The translations under genes were made by a program, and so were the position numbers. Under the pieces are notes generated by a model, which was given only the letters and a program-made list of their open reading frames with translations, searched no databases and was not told where the DNA came from. Below, piece by piece: positions 25,618 to 35,466 of a DNA stretch of 64,000 nt; the stretch's first letter is position 1, and every line of letters starts with the position of its first letter. Source of the DNA: Salipaludibacillus aurantiacus (GTDB lineage: Bacteria > Bacillota > Bacilli > Bacillales > Salisediminibacteriaceae); the NCBI RefSeq assembly GCF_900111295.1, contig NZ_FOGT01000014.1, positions 1-64,000 on the forward strand, in the 5' to 3' direction.

Positions 25618-27054
25618 ATGGAAACTCCAATGCAGGAGACGTCCGGTTCAAAGTCATCATTACGTGCTAAGATTCAAGCAATGGGTGGATTCTTGACAAA
25701 CATGGTGCTGCCTAATATAGGAGCATTTATTGCATGGGGCCTTCTTACCGCTCTGTTTATTCCTACGGGGTGGATCCCGAATGAATACCTGGCCGAATTG
25801 GTTGGTCCAACGATCACTTACTTATTACCCCTGCTCTTAGCTTACACAGGCGGTAGAATGGTTGGTGGCCAAAGAGGAGCTGTTATGGGTTCCATTGGTG
25901 CGATCGGCTTAATCATTGGTTCTGATATCCCAATGTTCCTCGGTGCGATGGTAATTGGACCTTTAGGCGGTTGGATTATAAAGAGATTTGATAAGTTGCT
26001 GGAAAACAAAATCCGCGCTGGATTTGAAATGGTTGTTAACAATTTTTCTATCGGTATCTTAGGATTCTTTTTATTACTTCTTTCTTATACGGTTATAGGC
26101 CCAATCATTCAAGCAGCTAACGAAGCTGTGACAGTTGCAATTGAAGCGCTGGTTGCTACCGGTTTCTTACCGTTGCTGTCCCTTATTAATGAACCAGCAA
26201 AAGTTTTGTTTTTAAATAATGTGATTGACCAAGGGATCTATTATCCGCTGGGTATGCAGCAAACGCTTGAAGCAGGTAAATCAATTTATTTCACTGTAGC
26301 CTCTAACCCTGGACCAGGTTTAGGATTGCTTCTAGCTTATACTTTCTTTGGTAACAAAATTGCAAGAAGAACGGCACCAGGTGCGATTATTATTCACTTC
26401 CTTGGCGGGATTCATGAGTTATACTTCCCTTACGTGTTAATGAAACCCCTTACAATTCTTGGAATGATTGCTGGTGCAATGTCAGGGATCGCAACTTTCC
26501 AGCTTTTTGATGCAGGACTTGTTGCTGGCCCGAGTCCAGGTTCGATATTTGCTTATTTAGCATTAACTCCTAGAGGAAATTTTGTAGGCATTATCGCAGG
26601 TGTCGTTGTCGCAACTATAGTGTCATTCCTTGTTACATCTCTAATCCTGAAGTTAGACCGAAAATCAGATGATGATGAAGATGCTTTAAACAAGTCGATG
26701 GAAAAATCTAAAACTATGAAATCAGAAGGAAAACAAGTTCTTAATGATTCCCCTGCTGCAGCCGACAGAAAAGCAGTTAATAAAATATCTTTTGCTTGTG
26801 ATGCTGGGGCCGGAAGCAGTGCATTAGGTGCCACAACCTTCAGGAAAAAACTTCAAAAGGCAAATATTGAAGGTATTGAAGTAAAACATTACAGAATTGA
26901 AGATGTCCCTGAAGATTCAGATATTATTGTCGTTCATAAAAATTTATTGGACAGAGCAAGACTGTCCTTTGAAAACCATGAAATTATTACGATTGACAAT
27001 TATATTGGCGATCCTAAACTTGAAGAATTATTAGATGAGTTAAAAGAACGATAA
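25618..27054 (+). CDS. mtlA: PTS mannitol-type EIICB
   Basis: The membrane permease and EIIB of the polyol PTS, 478 residues. The EIIC domain (about 20-350) has many membrane helices, the loop GGWIIKRFDKLLENKIRAGFEM and the substrate motif GGIHELYFPYVLMKP. A linker leads to the EIIB domain (about 388-478), whose phosphorylated residue is Cys394 in SFACDAGAGSSAL. ATG 25618 follows AAAGGTGG. The closest known family is mannitol MtlA, but members also carry arabitol and other polyols, so specificity remains open. Confidence 0.9.
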   Translation: METPMQETSGSKSSLRAKIQAMGGFLTNMVLPNIGAFIAWGLLTALFIPTGWIPNEYLAELVGPTITYLLPLLLAYTGGRMVGGQRGAVMGSIGAIGLIIGSDIPMFLGAMVIGPLGGWIIKRFDKLLENKIRAGFEMVVNNFSIGILGFFLLLLSYTVIGPIIQAANEAVTVAIEALVATGFLPLLSLINEPAKVLFLNNVIDQGIYYPLGMQQTLEAGKSIYFTVASNPGPGLGLLLAYTFFGNKIARRTAPGAIIIHFLGGIHELYFPYVLMKPLTILGMIAGAMSGIATFQLFDAGLVAGPSPGSIFAYLALTPRGNFVGIIAGVVVATIVSFLVTSLILKLDRKSDDDEDALNKSMEKSKTMKSEGKQVLNDSPAAADRKAVNKISFACDAGAGSSALGATTFRKKLQKANIEGIEVKHYRIEDVPEDSDIIVVHKNLLDRARLSFENHEIITIDNYIGDPKLEELLDELKER

Positions 27055-27210
27055 TTTCAGTACTAGTGATGGGGCGATTTTCCGGATAATCATATTGATA
27101 ATGCAGGTAAAAGGGAAGTCATTTGTGTTTCCCTTTTACCACTTTTGTCATGATAAATTGGTTCGTTATTATTGAGTACTTATGAAAATTTAAAATTTGG
27201 AGTGTTGGAA

Positions 27211-29238
27211 GTGCAAACTAAACTAAATAAACAAATTGATCTGTTGTCGATCAATACTATTCGTACACTATCAATAGATGCTATTGAAAAGGCCAACTCA
27301 GGACATCCCGGTTTACCAATGGGTGCTGCTCCTATGGCTTATGAATTGTGGACTAAACATATGAATCATAATCCAGCCAACCCGGCATGGTTCAATAGAG
27401 ACCGGTTTGTATTGTCAGCTGGGCACGGGTCGATGCTATTGTATAGTCTTTTACATTTATCTGGTTACGATCTTTCCATGGAAGAGATAAAAAACTTCCG
27501 GCAATGGGATAGTCAAACACCAGGTCATCCCGAATTTGGGCACACAGCAGGTGTGGAAGCAACGACAGGTCCTTTAGGACAAGGAATTGCAATGGCAGTG
27601 GGAATGGCTATGGCCGAACGTCATCTGGCCGCAACCTATAATAAAGTTGGTTATGAACTCATTAATCATTTTACTTATAGCATTTGCGGAGATGGAGACT
27701 TAATGGAAGGCGTATCTGCTGAAGCTGCTTCACTGGCAGGACATCTAAAATTAGGGCGGCTTGTCGTATTTTACGATTCTAACGATATCTCACTTGATGG
27801 TGACCTCAACCGTTCCTTCTCGGAAAGTGTAGAAAATCGTTTTAAAGCCTATGGATGGCAAGTCATTCGGGTAGAAGACGGTAATAATTCAGATGAAATT
27901 AATGAAGCGATTGAAGAAGCAAAGAATAATCAAGATCAACCCACACTGATTGAAGTAAAAACAACGATTGGTTATGGCTCACCTAACCTTTCTGGTACAT
28001 CTGGCGTACACGGTGCACCATTAGGAAAAGAAGAAACAAAATTAACAAAGGAAGCATATAAATGGCCATTTGAAGAAGAATTCTTTGTTCCTGACGACGT
28101 ATATAGCCACTTCAAGTCACTTGTAGTGGAAGCAGGGCTAAGGAAAGAGAAAGATTGGAATCATTTATATGCTGCTTATAAAGAAGAATACCCAGAATTA
28201 GCCAAACAGCTGGACTATTCGATTAATAGTGAACTTCCAGAAAGATGGGCAGATGAGCTGCCATCCTATGAAACCGGGACAAGCCTGGCATCGCGAGCCT
28301 CTTCAGGCGAAACAATAAATGCTATTGCAAAATCAGTCCCCCAATTATTTGGTGGATCAGCTGATTTAGCAGGTTCAAACAAAACAACGATTAAAGATGC
28401 GGGCGACTTTTTTCCAAGTGATTATTCTGGACGTAACATCTGGTTTGGTGTACGTGAGTTTGCGATGGGAGCTGCTCTAAATGGAATGGCTCTACATGGC
28501 GGTATTAAGGCTTTCGGCGGGACATTTTTTGTATTCTCTGACTACCTTCGTCCTGCTATTCGTTTAGCAGCCTTGATGAACTTGCCAGTGACCTATGTTT
28601 TTACACATGACAGTGTCGCGGTAGGTGAAGATGGTCCAACGCACCAGCCGATTGAACAACTTGCTTCTTTAAGAGGTTTGCCAAATATGAGTGTTATTCG
28701 TCCGGCAGATGGAAATGAAACGGTAGCCGCTTGGAGACTAGCAATGGAATCTGCCGACACTCCGACAGCTTTGATCTTGTCCCGCCAGAATCTCCCGACC
28801 ATTGCTGGAACAAAAGAGCATGCATATGAGGGTGTCAGAAAAGGGGCATATGTGGTTTCAAAAGCAGAAACTGGTGAACCACAAGCGCTGTTGTTGGCCT
28901 CCGGTTCAGAAGTGCAATTGGCTTTAGAAGCACAGCGTGAACTGGCTAAGGAAAATATCTCTGTATCCGTCATTAGTTTTCCATCTTGGCATCTGTTTGA
29001 ATCGCAATCAATGGAATATAAGAAGTCCATCCTTCCATCGAATGTGAAGGCTCGGTTAGCAATCGAAATGGGATCATCCTTAGGATGGGAACGATATACA
29101 GGAGACTATGGAGAGGTGTTAGGAATTAATCGTTTCGGTGCTTCCGGTGCAGCATCCAAGGTATTGGAGGCATACGGTTTTACTGTAGACAATGTCGTGT
29201 CCAAAGTGAAAAAGTTAATAAAGTCTGAACACATTTAA
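27211..29238 (+). CDS. tkt: Transketolase
   Basis: A thiamine-diphosphate enzyme of 675 residues that moves two-carbon units between sugar phosphates. The N-terminal [18 protein letters not shown], the cofactor motif GDGDLMEG with its following N, and the pyrimidine-domain signature with catalytic Glu in [18 protein letters not shown] are all present. TTTGGAG lies 8 nt before GTG 27211, so that start is preferred to TTG 27172. A copy inside a sugar operon is probably a dedicated paralogue to the housekeeping enzyme and links the operon to the pentose phosphate pathway. Confidence 0.92.
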   Translation: MQTKLNKQIDLLSINTIRTLSIDAIEKANSGHPGLPMGAAPMAYELWTKHMNHNPANPAWFNRDRFVLSAGHGSMLLYSLLHLSGYDLSMEEIKNFRQWDSQTPGHPEFGHTAGVEATTGPLGQGIAMAVGMAMAERHLAATYNKVGYELINHFTYSICGDGDLMEGVSAEAASLAGHLKLGRLVVFYDSNDISLDGDLNRSFSESVENRFKAYGWQVIRVEDGNNSDEINEAIEEAKNNQDQPTLIEVKTTIGYGSPNLSGTSGVHGAPLGKEETKLTKEAYKWPFEEEFFVPDDVYSHFKSLVVEAGLRKEKDWNHLYAAYKEEYPELAKQLDYSINSELPERWADELPSYETGTSLASRASSGETINAIAKSVPQLFGGSADLAGSNKTTIKDAGDFFPSDYSGRNIWFGVREFAMGAALNGMALHGGIKAFGGTFFVFSDYLRPAIRLAALMNLPVTYVFTHDSVAVGEDGPTHQPIEQLASLRGLPNMSVIRPADGNETVAAWRLAMESADTPTALILSRQNLPTIAGTKEHAYEGVRKGAYVVSKAETGEPQALLLASGSEVQLALEAQRELAKENISVSVISFPSWHLFESQSMEYKKSILPSNVKARLAIEMGSSLGWERYTGDYGEVLGINRFGASGAASKVLEAYGFTVDNVVSKVKKLIKSEHI

Positions 29239-29316
29239 AATAAGAGAAATCTGAATAGAAGTGGCTGGAAATAATCAAAGCAATTTTTATAAATAATAAA
29301 AATGATGGAGGAAACT

Positions 29317-29985
29317 ATGAAATTTTTTATTGATACTGCAAATCTTGAGGACATCAAAAAAGCAAATAAAATTGGTATTTTAGCTGGGGTCACCACCAAT
29401 CCTTCTTTAGTAGCTAAAGAAGGTGTAAAATTCGAAGACAGAATTGCAGAAATTTGCAAAGCAGTTCCAAATGTAGAATCCGTATCGGCTGAAGTAACAC
29501 CAGATGCGCTTACAGCTGAGGAGATGATCGCTCAAGCTGACGAGTTGATTAAAATTAACGGCGGGGATAAGAGAGTTACAATTAAACTCCCAATGACATT
29601 AGCTGGTTTAGAGGCTTGTCGTTATCTCGCAGACAAAGGTGTTAAAACCAATGTGACGCTTATTTTTACCGTAAACCAAGCACTCTTGGCTGCCCGTGCA
29701 GGCGCCACCTATGTTTCGCCATTCTTGGGGCGTTTGGATGATATTTCTCAAGATGGCGTCCAATTAGTAAGCAAGATTGCTGAACTATTCCGTGTTCATA
29801 ATTTAGAATCACAAATTATTGCAGCCTCGGTTCGGCACCCGGATCATGTGACCCGTGTGGCTATGGAAGGTGCTCATATTGCGACCGTTCCTTACAGTGT
29901 TATTGAGCAGCTGACTAAGCATCCGTTAACGGATCAAGGTATAGATAAATTTGCTGCTGATTGGGAAAAAACGAAGAGTCAATAG
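29317..29985 (+). CDS. tal: Transaldolase, TalC/FSA-type
   Basis: A small class I aldolase of 222 residues, the TalC/MipB form. The signature [13 protein letters not shown] and GVTTNPSL opens the protein, and the Schiff-base lysine is Lys90 in [16 protein letters not shown] precedes ATG 29317. It transfers dihydroxyacetone units and with the transketolase completes the non-oxidative pentose phosphate steps. Some close relatives cleave fructose 6-phosphate directly instead. Confidence 0.9.
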   Translation: MKFFIDTANLEDIKKANKIGILAGVTTNPSLVAKEGVKFEDRIAEICKAVPNVESVSAEVTPDALTAEEMIAQADELIKINGGDKRVTIKLPMTLAGLEACRYLADKGVKTNVTLIFTVNQALLAARAGATYVSPFLGRLDDISQDGVQLVSKIAELFRVHNLESQIIAASVRHPDHVTRVAMEGAHIATVPYSVIEQLTKHPLTDQGIDKFAADWEKTKSQ

Positions 29986-30034
29986 AAAATCTCCTTTGTT
30001 TGGTCGCTAAAACAAAAAATTGTTTATACAAGAG

Positions 30035-30076
30035 CCAGCAGCCTAAGGTCTATTGACAGCAGGCTGCTGGTTTTTT
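30035..30076 (+). terminator. Terminator of the polyol operon
   Basis: CCAGCAGCCT at 30035-30044 pairs with AGGCTGCTGG at 30061-30070, followed by six T residues. It lies 50 bp after the transaldolase stop. Confidence 0.9.
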
Positions 30077-30497
30077 GAAAGAGAGTGATGAAATGAAAAA
30101 TGAGGAGATAGAATAGGCGAGGACAGGGGAGATCAAACAGGCAAACCATTGGGGCCTTTTTTGTGGTTGGCTACCACGGAAGCGGTTCTTTTGATTTTGA
30201 AAGATTATTCATTTAAGCATACCCTTTCAGACAAAAGGAAGATCTTTAAAGGGGAATTGCTCTAATCAAGTCTATACATATTGAAGTGGCTAGGACCCGA
30301 AGAAACCAATATCGATGTTCTAATCTCCAAGCAGTTAAACTAGAAATCCTCCAATTACGTTAATCCAAATTTCCAAAAACCCCATAACTAAATCAAAAGT
30401 CATAAATTATTAGGTTATTTTGTAATTTTTTCTATGAAAATAGAATTATTTAGATTATGCTTAAATAAAAAAATAACATCGAGAGGAAGATTTAGTT
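30077..30497. other. Intergenic region with a gene remnant
   Basis: About 420 bp without a live gene. A plus-strand frame at about 30115-30265 encodes a plausible helix (PLGPFLWLATTEAVLLIL) and a basic tail, but it begins after a stop with no ribosome binding site and is not recognised. From 30400 the DNA is AT-rich and likely carries the promoter of the next gene; GAGAGGAAG precedes its start. Confidence 0.35.
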
Positions 30498-31277
30498 ATG
30501 AAAAAGGTTTTAGAATTTGTGAAACTTAGGTGGAGGTATATATTAGTTGCATTCATTGCTTTAATTATTGGAAGCACGATCGGGCCTTCTCAAGATCAGG
30601 TAGAGGCATTGGATGAGGACAAAATTAAGTTAAGCGAGAAACTTTCAGAGACAAATGATCAAGTCAAACAAATTGAAGAAGAATACAGTAAACTTGAAGC
30701 AGAAATTAAAGCACTTGAAAAAGAAAACGAAGAGTTGGCTGCTAAAGTAACAGAAGCTGAGCCATTTTTTCAATTAAAAGAAGCAGAGCGTAAAGAAATA
30801 GAAGATGAACTAAAGAAAAAAGAAGAAGAAGCAAGAATTAAGAAAGAAGAGGAAGAAGCTGCTGCTAAAGCTAAAAAAGAAGAGGAAGAAAAAGCGAAGG
30901 CAGAAGAGGAAGAAAAGGCTAAAGCCGAAGCAGAGAGGTTAGCAGAAGAGGAAGAAAAGCGAGGGTACGACACAGGAATTACATATGACCAACTCGCCAG
31001 GAATCCTGATGACTATTTATTTGAGAAAGTTAAATTCGACGGGAAGGTTGTCCAGGTGATAGAAGGTGAGGGAATCACCCAAATAAGGCTGGCCGTTAAT
31101 GATAATTACGATACCATCCTTTTTGCGGAATTTGATGCTTCTGTAGTCGATTCCAGAATTCTAGAAGATGATAGAATTACCATCATGGGGCTTTCAACTG
31201 GCTTAATAACTTATGAATCGACAATGGGAGGACAAATATCCATCCCAGGTGTTTCTATAGAACAAATAGAAAGGTAG
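30498..31277 (+). CDS. Membrane-anchored coiled-coil protein with C-terminal OB-like domain
   Basis: A 259-residue protein with an N-terminal membrane anchor (residues about 13-30, YILVAFIALIIGS). A long charged coiled coil follows (about 38-155), rich in Glu, Lys and Ala, then a compact C-terminal domain (about 158-259, YLFEKVKFDGKVVQVIEG and ITIMGLSTGLITYES) with a beta-rich look typical of OB-like domains in Bacillus surface proteins. The coiled coil would hold the domain away from the membrane. I do not know its function. It stands alone between a terminated operon and the convergent phosphonate genes. Confidence 0.75.
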   Translation: MKKVLEFVKLRWRYILVAFIALIIGSTIGPSQDQVEALDEDKIKLSEKLSETNDQVKQIEEEYSKLEAEIKALEKENEELAAKVTEAEPFFQLKEAERKEIEDELKKKEEEARIKKEEEEAAAKAKKEEEEKAKAEEEEKAKAEAERLAEEEEKRGYDTGITYDQLARNPDDYLFEKVKFDGKVVQVIEGEGITQIRLAVNDNYDTILFAEFDASVVDSRILEDDRITIMGLSTGLITYESTMGGQISIPGVSIEQIER

Positions 31278-31347
31278 ATAAGAAGAATCACACGTAACCA
31301 GCTAAGCACAGGGGTGGTTCCTGTATTTTCAGCTTCCTATAGAGTTT

Positions 31348-32118
31348 CTAAAATGCTCTATTGTTCAAAGATTCTTCTTCGTAAATAAGACTGTATACCT
31401 CATCTGACAGTTCACTTGGCTGTCCATCAAAAATTAGTTCGCCTTTCTTTAAAGCAAGGATCCGAGTGGCATACTTCTTTGCTAAGTCCACGTCATGAAC
31501 ATTGATAATCGTTGTTAAATGTCTCTGTTCATGAAGTGTTCTTACTAGCCGGAAAATGCTGTCGGAAATGCTCGGATCCAGGCTTGCGACAGGCTCATCT
31601 CCAAGCAGAATATAAGGTTCTTGCATCATAGCCCTCGCAATACCAACTCGCTGCTTCTGCCCGCCACTTAAATGCTCTACTCTCCGATCCGCAAACGAAG
31701 TCAGACCCAGCTCTTGAAGGTAATAGTCAGCCTGTTTTATTTCTTGTTCTGAGAAGAGGCCTAATAAATTCTGATAAGCCTTCTTTTGACCTAAACGTCC
31801 GGTCAAAACATTCTGCTTCACTGTCAGTCGTGGAATTAAATAAAAATGCTGGAAAATCATGCCCATCCCTGTCCGCAGTCTGCGCGTCTCTTTCTCAGAA
31901 AGCTGTCCTACTTCTTTTCCAGAAACATATACGGCACCCTTTGTCAGCGCCTGCAAACCATTAATGGTTCTAATGAATGTTGATTTACCCGCTCCGCTTC
32001 GACCCAGGACACATATAAACTCGCCTTCTTCAATCCTTAACGTAAGGTCAGAAAGAGCCGGCTCTGTTTCTTTCTCATAGGTAACCGTGACGTTTTCCAA
32101 TGAGATCATACGTATCAC
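31348..32118 (-). CDS. phnC: Phosphonate-type ABC transporter ATP-binding protein
   Basis: The ATPase of a PhnCDE importer, 256 residues. Walker A is GRSGAGKST (about 38-46), the ABC signature is LSGGQKQR, and Walker B is YILLGDEPVASLD with the switch His in NVHDVDLAKK. It is last in the minus-strand order phnD-phnE-phnC, separated from phnE by 7 bp. No phosphonate-degrading genes are nearby, so the cargo may be phosphonate, phosphite or another phosphorus compound. Confidence 0.9.
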   Translation of the reverse strand: MIRMISLENVTVTYEKETEPALSDLTLRIEEGEFICVLGRSGAGKSTFIRTINGLQALTKGAVYVSGKEVGQLSEKETRRLRTGMGMIFQHFYLIPRLTVKQNVLTGRLGQKKAYQNLLGLFSEQEIKQADYYLQELGLTSFADRRVEHLSGGQKQRVGIARAMMQEPYILLGDEPVASLDPSISDSIFRLVRTLHEQRHLTTIINVHDVDLAKKYATRILALKKGELIFDGQPSELSDEVYSLIYEEESLNNRAF

Positions 32119-32125
32119 TCCTCTT

Positions 32126-32890
32126 CTAAATCACCCTCTTACGGACAATTCCTCCCATAATGTCAACGACAATAACAAGAATCATGATGATAATGATCGC
32201 CGTCGCCATCGCTTCGTAGGCAAGACTGTTATAATAGTTCATTAAACTTTGCCCTAATCCGCCACCACCAATCATACCAAGGACCAGCGAGGTGCGAATG
32301 GCTACTTCAAATCTGTAAAAATAATGCGAGAGAACATTCGGCCAAATTTGCGGGATGATTGAAAAAATCTGTCCTATTCTTCTTGAAGACCCAACGGATT
32401 TCATCGCTTCTTGTGGTCCGGGTTCAGCTGCTTCAATAAGCTCGGATATTAACTTACCTAACACTCCAACATTATGAAGAAATACCGCCAGTAAAGCCGC
32501 AAACGGGCCTAATCCTAAAGATACAACAAAAATTAGTCCAAACACAATTTCAGGTACGGAACGAACGAGACTTAAACTAGACCGAACCGCATAATAGCCT
32601 GCCTTCGATGCAGAGGTGGTCGATGCCGCAAGAAAACTAATAGGCAATGCCACGCAGAGGGCGGCCAATGTACCTAAAAATGCGACCGATAATGTAATGA
32701 GAGATTGTTGCAGTAAATACGGGAGAAGTTCCCACCTCAGCGGCCAAAAGTTTCGCTGAATAAAATCCCACGTGTTTTCCAACTGGAAGAGAGCAACGAA
32801 CGATAACTCTACTTTCAATGCGCTTAACAATACGGCTAAAGCAATGAAAAGAACATAAACAATCAGCCTTTTACGAAACCAAACCATCAC
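32126..32890 (-). CDS. phnE: Phosphonate-type ABC transporter permease
   Basis: A 254-residue permease with six predicted helices and the EAA-like loop GPQEAMKSVGSSRRIGQIFSIIPQIWP region, typical of PhnE. Only one permease gene is present, so it presumably works as a homodimer. The start MMVWFRKRL lies 11 bp after the phnD stop. Confidence 0.88.
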   Translation of the reverse strand: MMVWFRKRLIVYVLFIALAVLLSALKVELSFVALFQLENTWDFIQRNFWPLRWELLPYLLQQSLITLSVAFLGTLAALCVALPISFLAASTTSASKAGYYAVRSSLSLVRSVPEIVFGLIFVVSLGLGPFAALLAVFLHNVGVLGKLISELIEAAEPGPQEAMKSVGSSRRIGQIFSIIPQIWPNVLSHYFYRFEVAIRTSLVLGMIGGGGLGQSLMNYYNSLAYEAMATAIIIIMILVIVVDIMGGIVRKRVI

Positions 32891-32901
32891 AACTGCCCAC
32901 C

Positions 32902-33825
32902 TTAATTATCTTCGTCTTCTTCCGGATCTAAAAGCCCCATCGTTCTCGCCGCTTCTAAGATACTGTCATATTCTTCATGACTCGCTTCAACAAATTCGTC
33001 CGCGCCACCAAAAATAGACAGGATTTCCTCATCTTCTATCATTAAAAATGCTTCTCGAATCTGATCCTTTCTGTCATCCTCTGTATCATGAGGGACAGCC
33101 CAAGGGTATTGGTATAGTTGCTGGGACTCCCAAATAATTTTATAATCATCTTCCTCAATAGCCCCTTCATTAATCAGCGCTTGAAAGATGGCACTATCAA
33201 TTGCTCCAGCATCTACGTCACCATTTGCGACCGCATTGGCCGTAATATCATGAGAACCTGTAAATCGGACACTGCTAAATTCGTAAGACCCTTCATTTTC
33301 ATAAACATTTCGCTCCATTAATTCATAACCCGGAATGGTAAAACCAGACGTAGAAGACTGACTGCCAAAGGCAAAATCGACTTCATCCACATTTTTTAAT
33401 AATTCATCCAACGAATCCCACGGGGCATCGGGCTGGGTCACGATATACGAGTAATAATAAGGATTCCCATCGATCGATTGTGTGACAACGGCTTCTGCAC
33501 CACTTTGCTCATAAGCAATTAAATAGGTCACAGGACCAAAATAGGCTAAATCAACATGACTGTAATTTATGGCCTCCACGACAGCATTGTAGTTCGGATA
33601 ATGAGTGACTTCCACAGGGGTAGACAACTGTTTGCTAAGATGGTCCTCAAGACTGGATAGTCCTTCCTCCATCTCGCCAATAGACTGGGAGGGAATGACC
33701 GCAACTTCAAACGTCTCATCATCGTTTGAAGGATTTCCCTCTCCTTGCTCTTCATTATTTTCTCCACAAGCTGCTGTGACAATGATGCTACTCATGAATG
33801 CCAGTGATAATAAACTTCTCTTCAA
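32902..33825 (-). CDS. phnD: Phosphonate-type ABC transporter substrate-binding lipoprotein
   Basis: A 307-residue PhnD-family receptor. The signal peptide ends in the lipobox TAAC with Cys20. The ligand loop FGSQSSTSGFTIPG and the YAYFGPV-type motif VDLAYFGPVTYLIAYE match the family, whose Ser-Thr-Ser contacts the phosphonate group. The mature protein is very acidic and ends EDEDN. It is the first gene of the minus-strand operon, and its promoter lies in the 500-bp gap to 34321. Confidence 0.9.
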   Translation of the reverse strand: MKRSLLSLAFMSSIIVTAACGENNEEQGEGNPSNDDETFEVAVIPSQSIGEMEEGLSSLEDHLSKQLSTPVEVTHYPNYNAVVEAINYSHVDLAYFGPVTYLIAYEQSGAEAVVTQSIDGNPYYYSYIVTQPDAPWDSLDELLKNVDEVDFAFGSQSSTSGFTIPGYELMERNVYENEGSYEFSSVRFTGSHDITANAVANGDVDAGAIDSAIFQALINEGAIEEDDYKIIWESQQLYQYPWAVPHDTEDDRKDQIREAFLMIEDEEILSIFGGADEFVEASHEEYDSILEAARTMGLLDPEEDEDN

Positions 33826-33996
33826 CTATAATACTCCCTTTCCCAACAAAATCTGCACACTTCATTATAAATGATAGTTATAAAAAGTATAATGTTAATT
33901 AAGATTTTTTCATTGCAATGGATTCGTTGAAATGGTGGAGCTATCTCTAAATATAAAAGAGGGCATTCAATATGAACACTCTCCGTTTGGGGATTA

Positions 33997-34245
33997 TTAT
34001 TTACGTTTAGTAAGCTTATGCATTTCTTCAGTCACATAAGTTTGGAGCGCCAATTGCGAAAGCGATAGAATGGAGAAAGAATAAAAGTCGGTAGCCCTGT
34101 ACAAGTCGTACTGAAGTTGTTCCCAGATTAGTGCCTGATCCTTAATGCATAAAGTGCATTCCAGGCGGTCCAGAGAAGGAACCAGCCATTTTTGATTTAA
34201 TAGATTAATAGTTTTATGATAAAATAAAAGAGAAGACGTTCCCAA
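33997..34245 (-). CDS. Hypothetical small protein
   Basis: An 82-residue frame from TTG 34245 with AAAGGA about 8 nt upstream. It has no signal peptide; the sequence is mixed helical with two Cys in LECTLCIKD (about 29-37) and a basic end KLTKRK. I do not recognise it. The gap around it, 33826-34321, otherwise holds the phnD promoter region and the inverted repeat before the reductase gene. Confidence 0.4.
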   Translation of the reverse strand: MGTSSLLFYHKTINLLNQKWLVPSLDRLECTLCIKDQALIWEQLQYDLYRATDFYSFSILSLSQLALQTYVTEEMHKLTKRK

Positions 34246-34270
34246 AGAAATCAGTCCTTTAACTATTGGC

Positions 34271-34294
34271 TTTTACGAAACCGCTTTCGTAAAA
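34271..34294. promoter_or_regulatory. Inverted repeat operator before the aldo/keto reductase gene
   Basis: TTTTACGAAA at 34271-34280 and TTTCGTAAAA at 34285-34294 form a perfect 10-4-10 inverted repeat. It lies 27 bp before the reductase start and has no T-tract placement that would suit a terminator, so it is more likely a repressor site. The binding protein is not identified. Confidence 0.55.
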
Positions 34295-34321
34295 ATATAA
34301 ATCAAATGAGGGGGAAGAAAC

Positions 34322-35257
34322 ATGGAAAAACGGCCGTTTGGAAACACAGGGAAGTTCGTATCAGAAATTGGATTAGGGGCATGGCAGCTCGGCAATCAAA
34401 ATAATGGGGGTGAGATGACTGAACGAGAAGGGATAGAGATTGTTAATAAAGCGATCGAATTAGGCTGCAATTTCTTCGATACAGCTCCGAATTATGCATT
34501 AGGAAAGAGCGAGAGTATTCTCGGAAAAGCGCTAAAAGATAAGAGAGACCAGGTGATTATTAGCAGTAAATTTGGCCATCATGCCAATGGAGAGATTGAC
34601 TTCGATTCAAACAAACTAGCAGACTCTGTTGAAGAAAGCCTTAAGCGGCTCAAAACCGATTATCTTGATTGTCTCCTGTTGCATAACCCGCCATTTGAAT
34701 ACCTGAATGGCGAGAGTCAGCATTTCGAAGAACTGGAGAAATTAAAGCGCCAAGGAAAGATCGGTGCTTACGGTGCGTCTGTCGATTCGAGTGACGAGAT
34801 GTTTGAGGTGATTAATAAAACGGACAGTCAAGTGATTGAAGTCATGTTCAATATTTTTCACCAGGACCCTGCGAGAGCTTTCCAGGCAGCTCAAGAGAAA
34901 GGGATTGGGCTTATCATTAAAGTCCCTCTCGATTCCGGGTGGTTATCAGGAAAATATAATGCCCAAAGTACCTTTGACGACATCAGAAGCCGCTGGACAC
35001 CTGAAATCATACAACGACGAACGCACATGCTGGAAGAGACGAAGCAATATGTTAATCCTAATCAGTCTCTCGTAAAAAGCGCGCTGCAATTTATTTTAGC
35101 TTATGAAGAAGTAGCCACTGTAATCCCGGGAGCTAAGAGTGTTCAGCAGTTAGAAGAGAATTTTGCCGCGAGCCAGGGATCGATGGATAAAGAGACAGTG
35201 CAGCAGTTACAGAACATGTGGGAAAGTCAATTGAAGGACAGTTCCCTTCCGTGGTAG
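34322..35257 (+). CDS. Aldo/keto reductase
   Basis: A 311-residue TIM-barrel NADPH-dependent oxidoreductase. The catalytic tetrad is visible: Asp53 and Tyr58 in FFDTAPNYALG, Lys83 in ISSKFGH and His121 in LLHNPP. VIPGAKSVQQLEEN near the C-terminus is the cofactor-phosphate region. GAGGGGG precedes ATG 34322. Members reduce sugar aldehydes and similar carbonyls; the substrate is not evident. Single gene with its own operator and terminator. Confidence 0.9.
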   Translation: MEKRPFGNTGKFVSEIGLGAWQLGNQNNGGEMTEREGIEIVNKAIELGCNFFDTAPNYALGKSESILGKALKDKRDQVIISSKFGHHANGEIDFDSNKLADSVEESLKRLKTDYLDCLLLHNPPFEYLNGESQHFEELEKLKRQGKIGAYGASVDSSDEMFEVINKTDSQVIEVMFNIFHQDPARAFQAAQEKGIGLIIKVPLDSGWLSGKYNAQSTFDDIRSRWTPEIIQRRTHMLEETKQYVNPNQSLVKSALQFILAYEEVATVIPGAKSVQQLEENFAASQGSMDKETVQQLQNMWESQLKDSSLPW

Positions 35258-35291
35258 GTTTGTTAAACACATAAGTGAAGCTTTGCAATGG

Positions 35292-35328
35292 TTGTCCGGG
35301 GTTCTAAACAGCGTCCCGGACAATTTTT
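35292..35328 (+). terminator. Terminator of the aldo/keto reductase gene
   Basis: TTGTCCGGG at 35292-35300 pairs with CCCGGACAA at 35315-35323, followed by five T residues. Confidence 0.85.
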
Positions 35329-35466
35329 AAATTTGATTTAATCTGTTTTATCACACTTTGGATGTTTCGGTGGATGCGGCTGCGGGAGAACCGAAGCACT
35401 TTCCATCAATTTGTTTTTACCAATTTTACTCTGGATATTTAGCACTAATTGTCAACCTTCTTAAAT

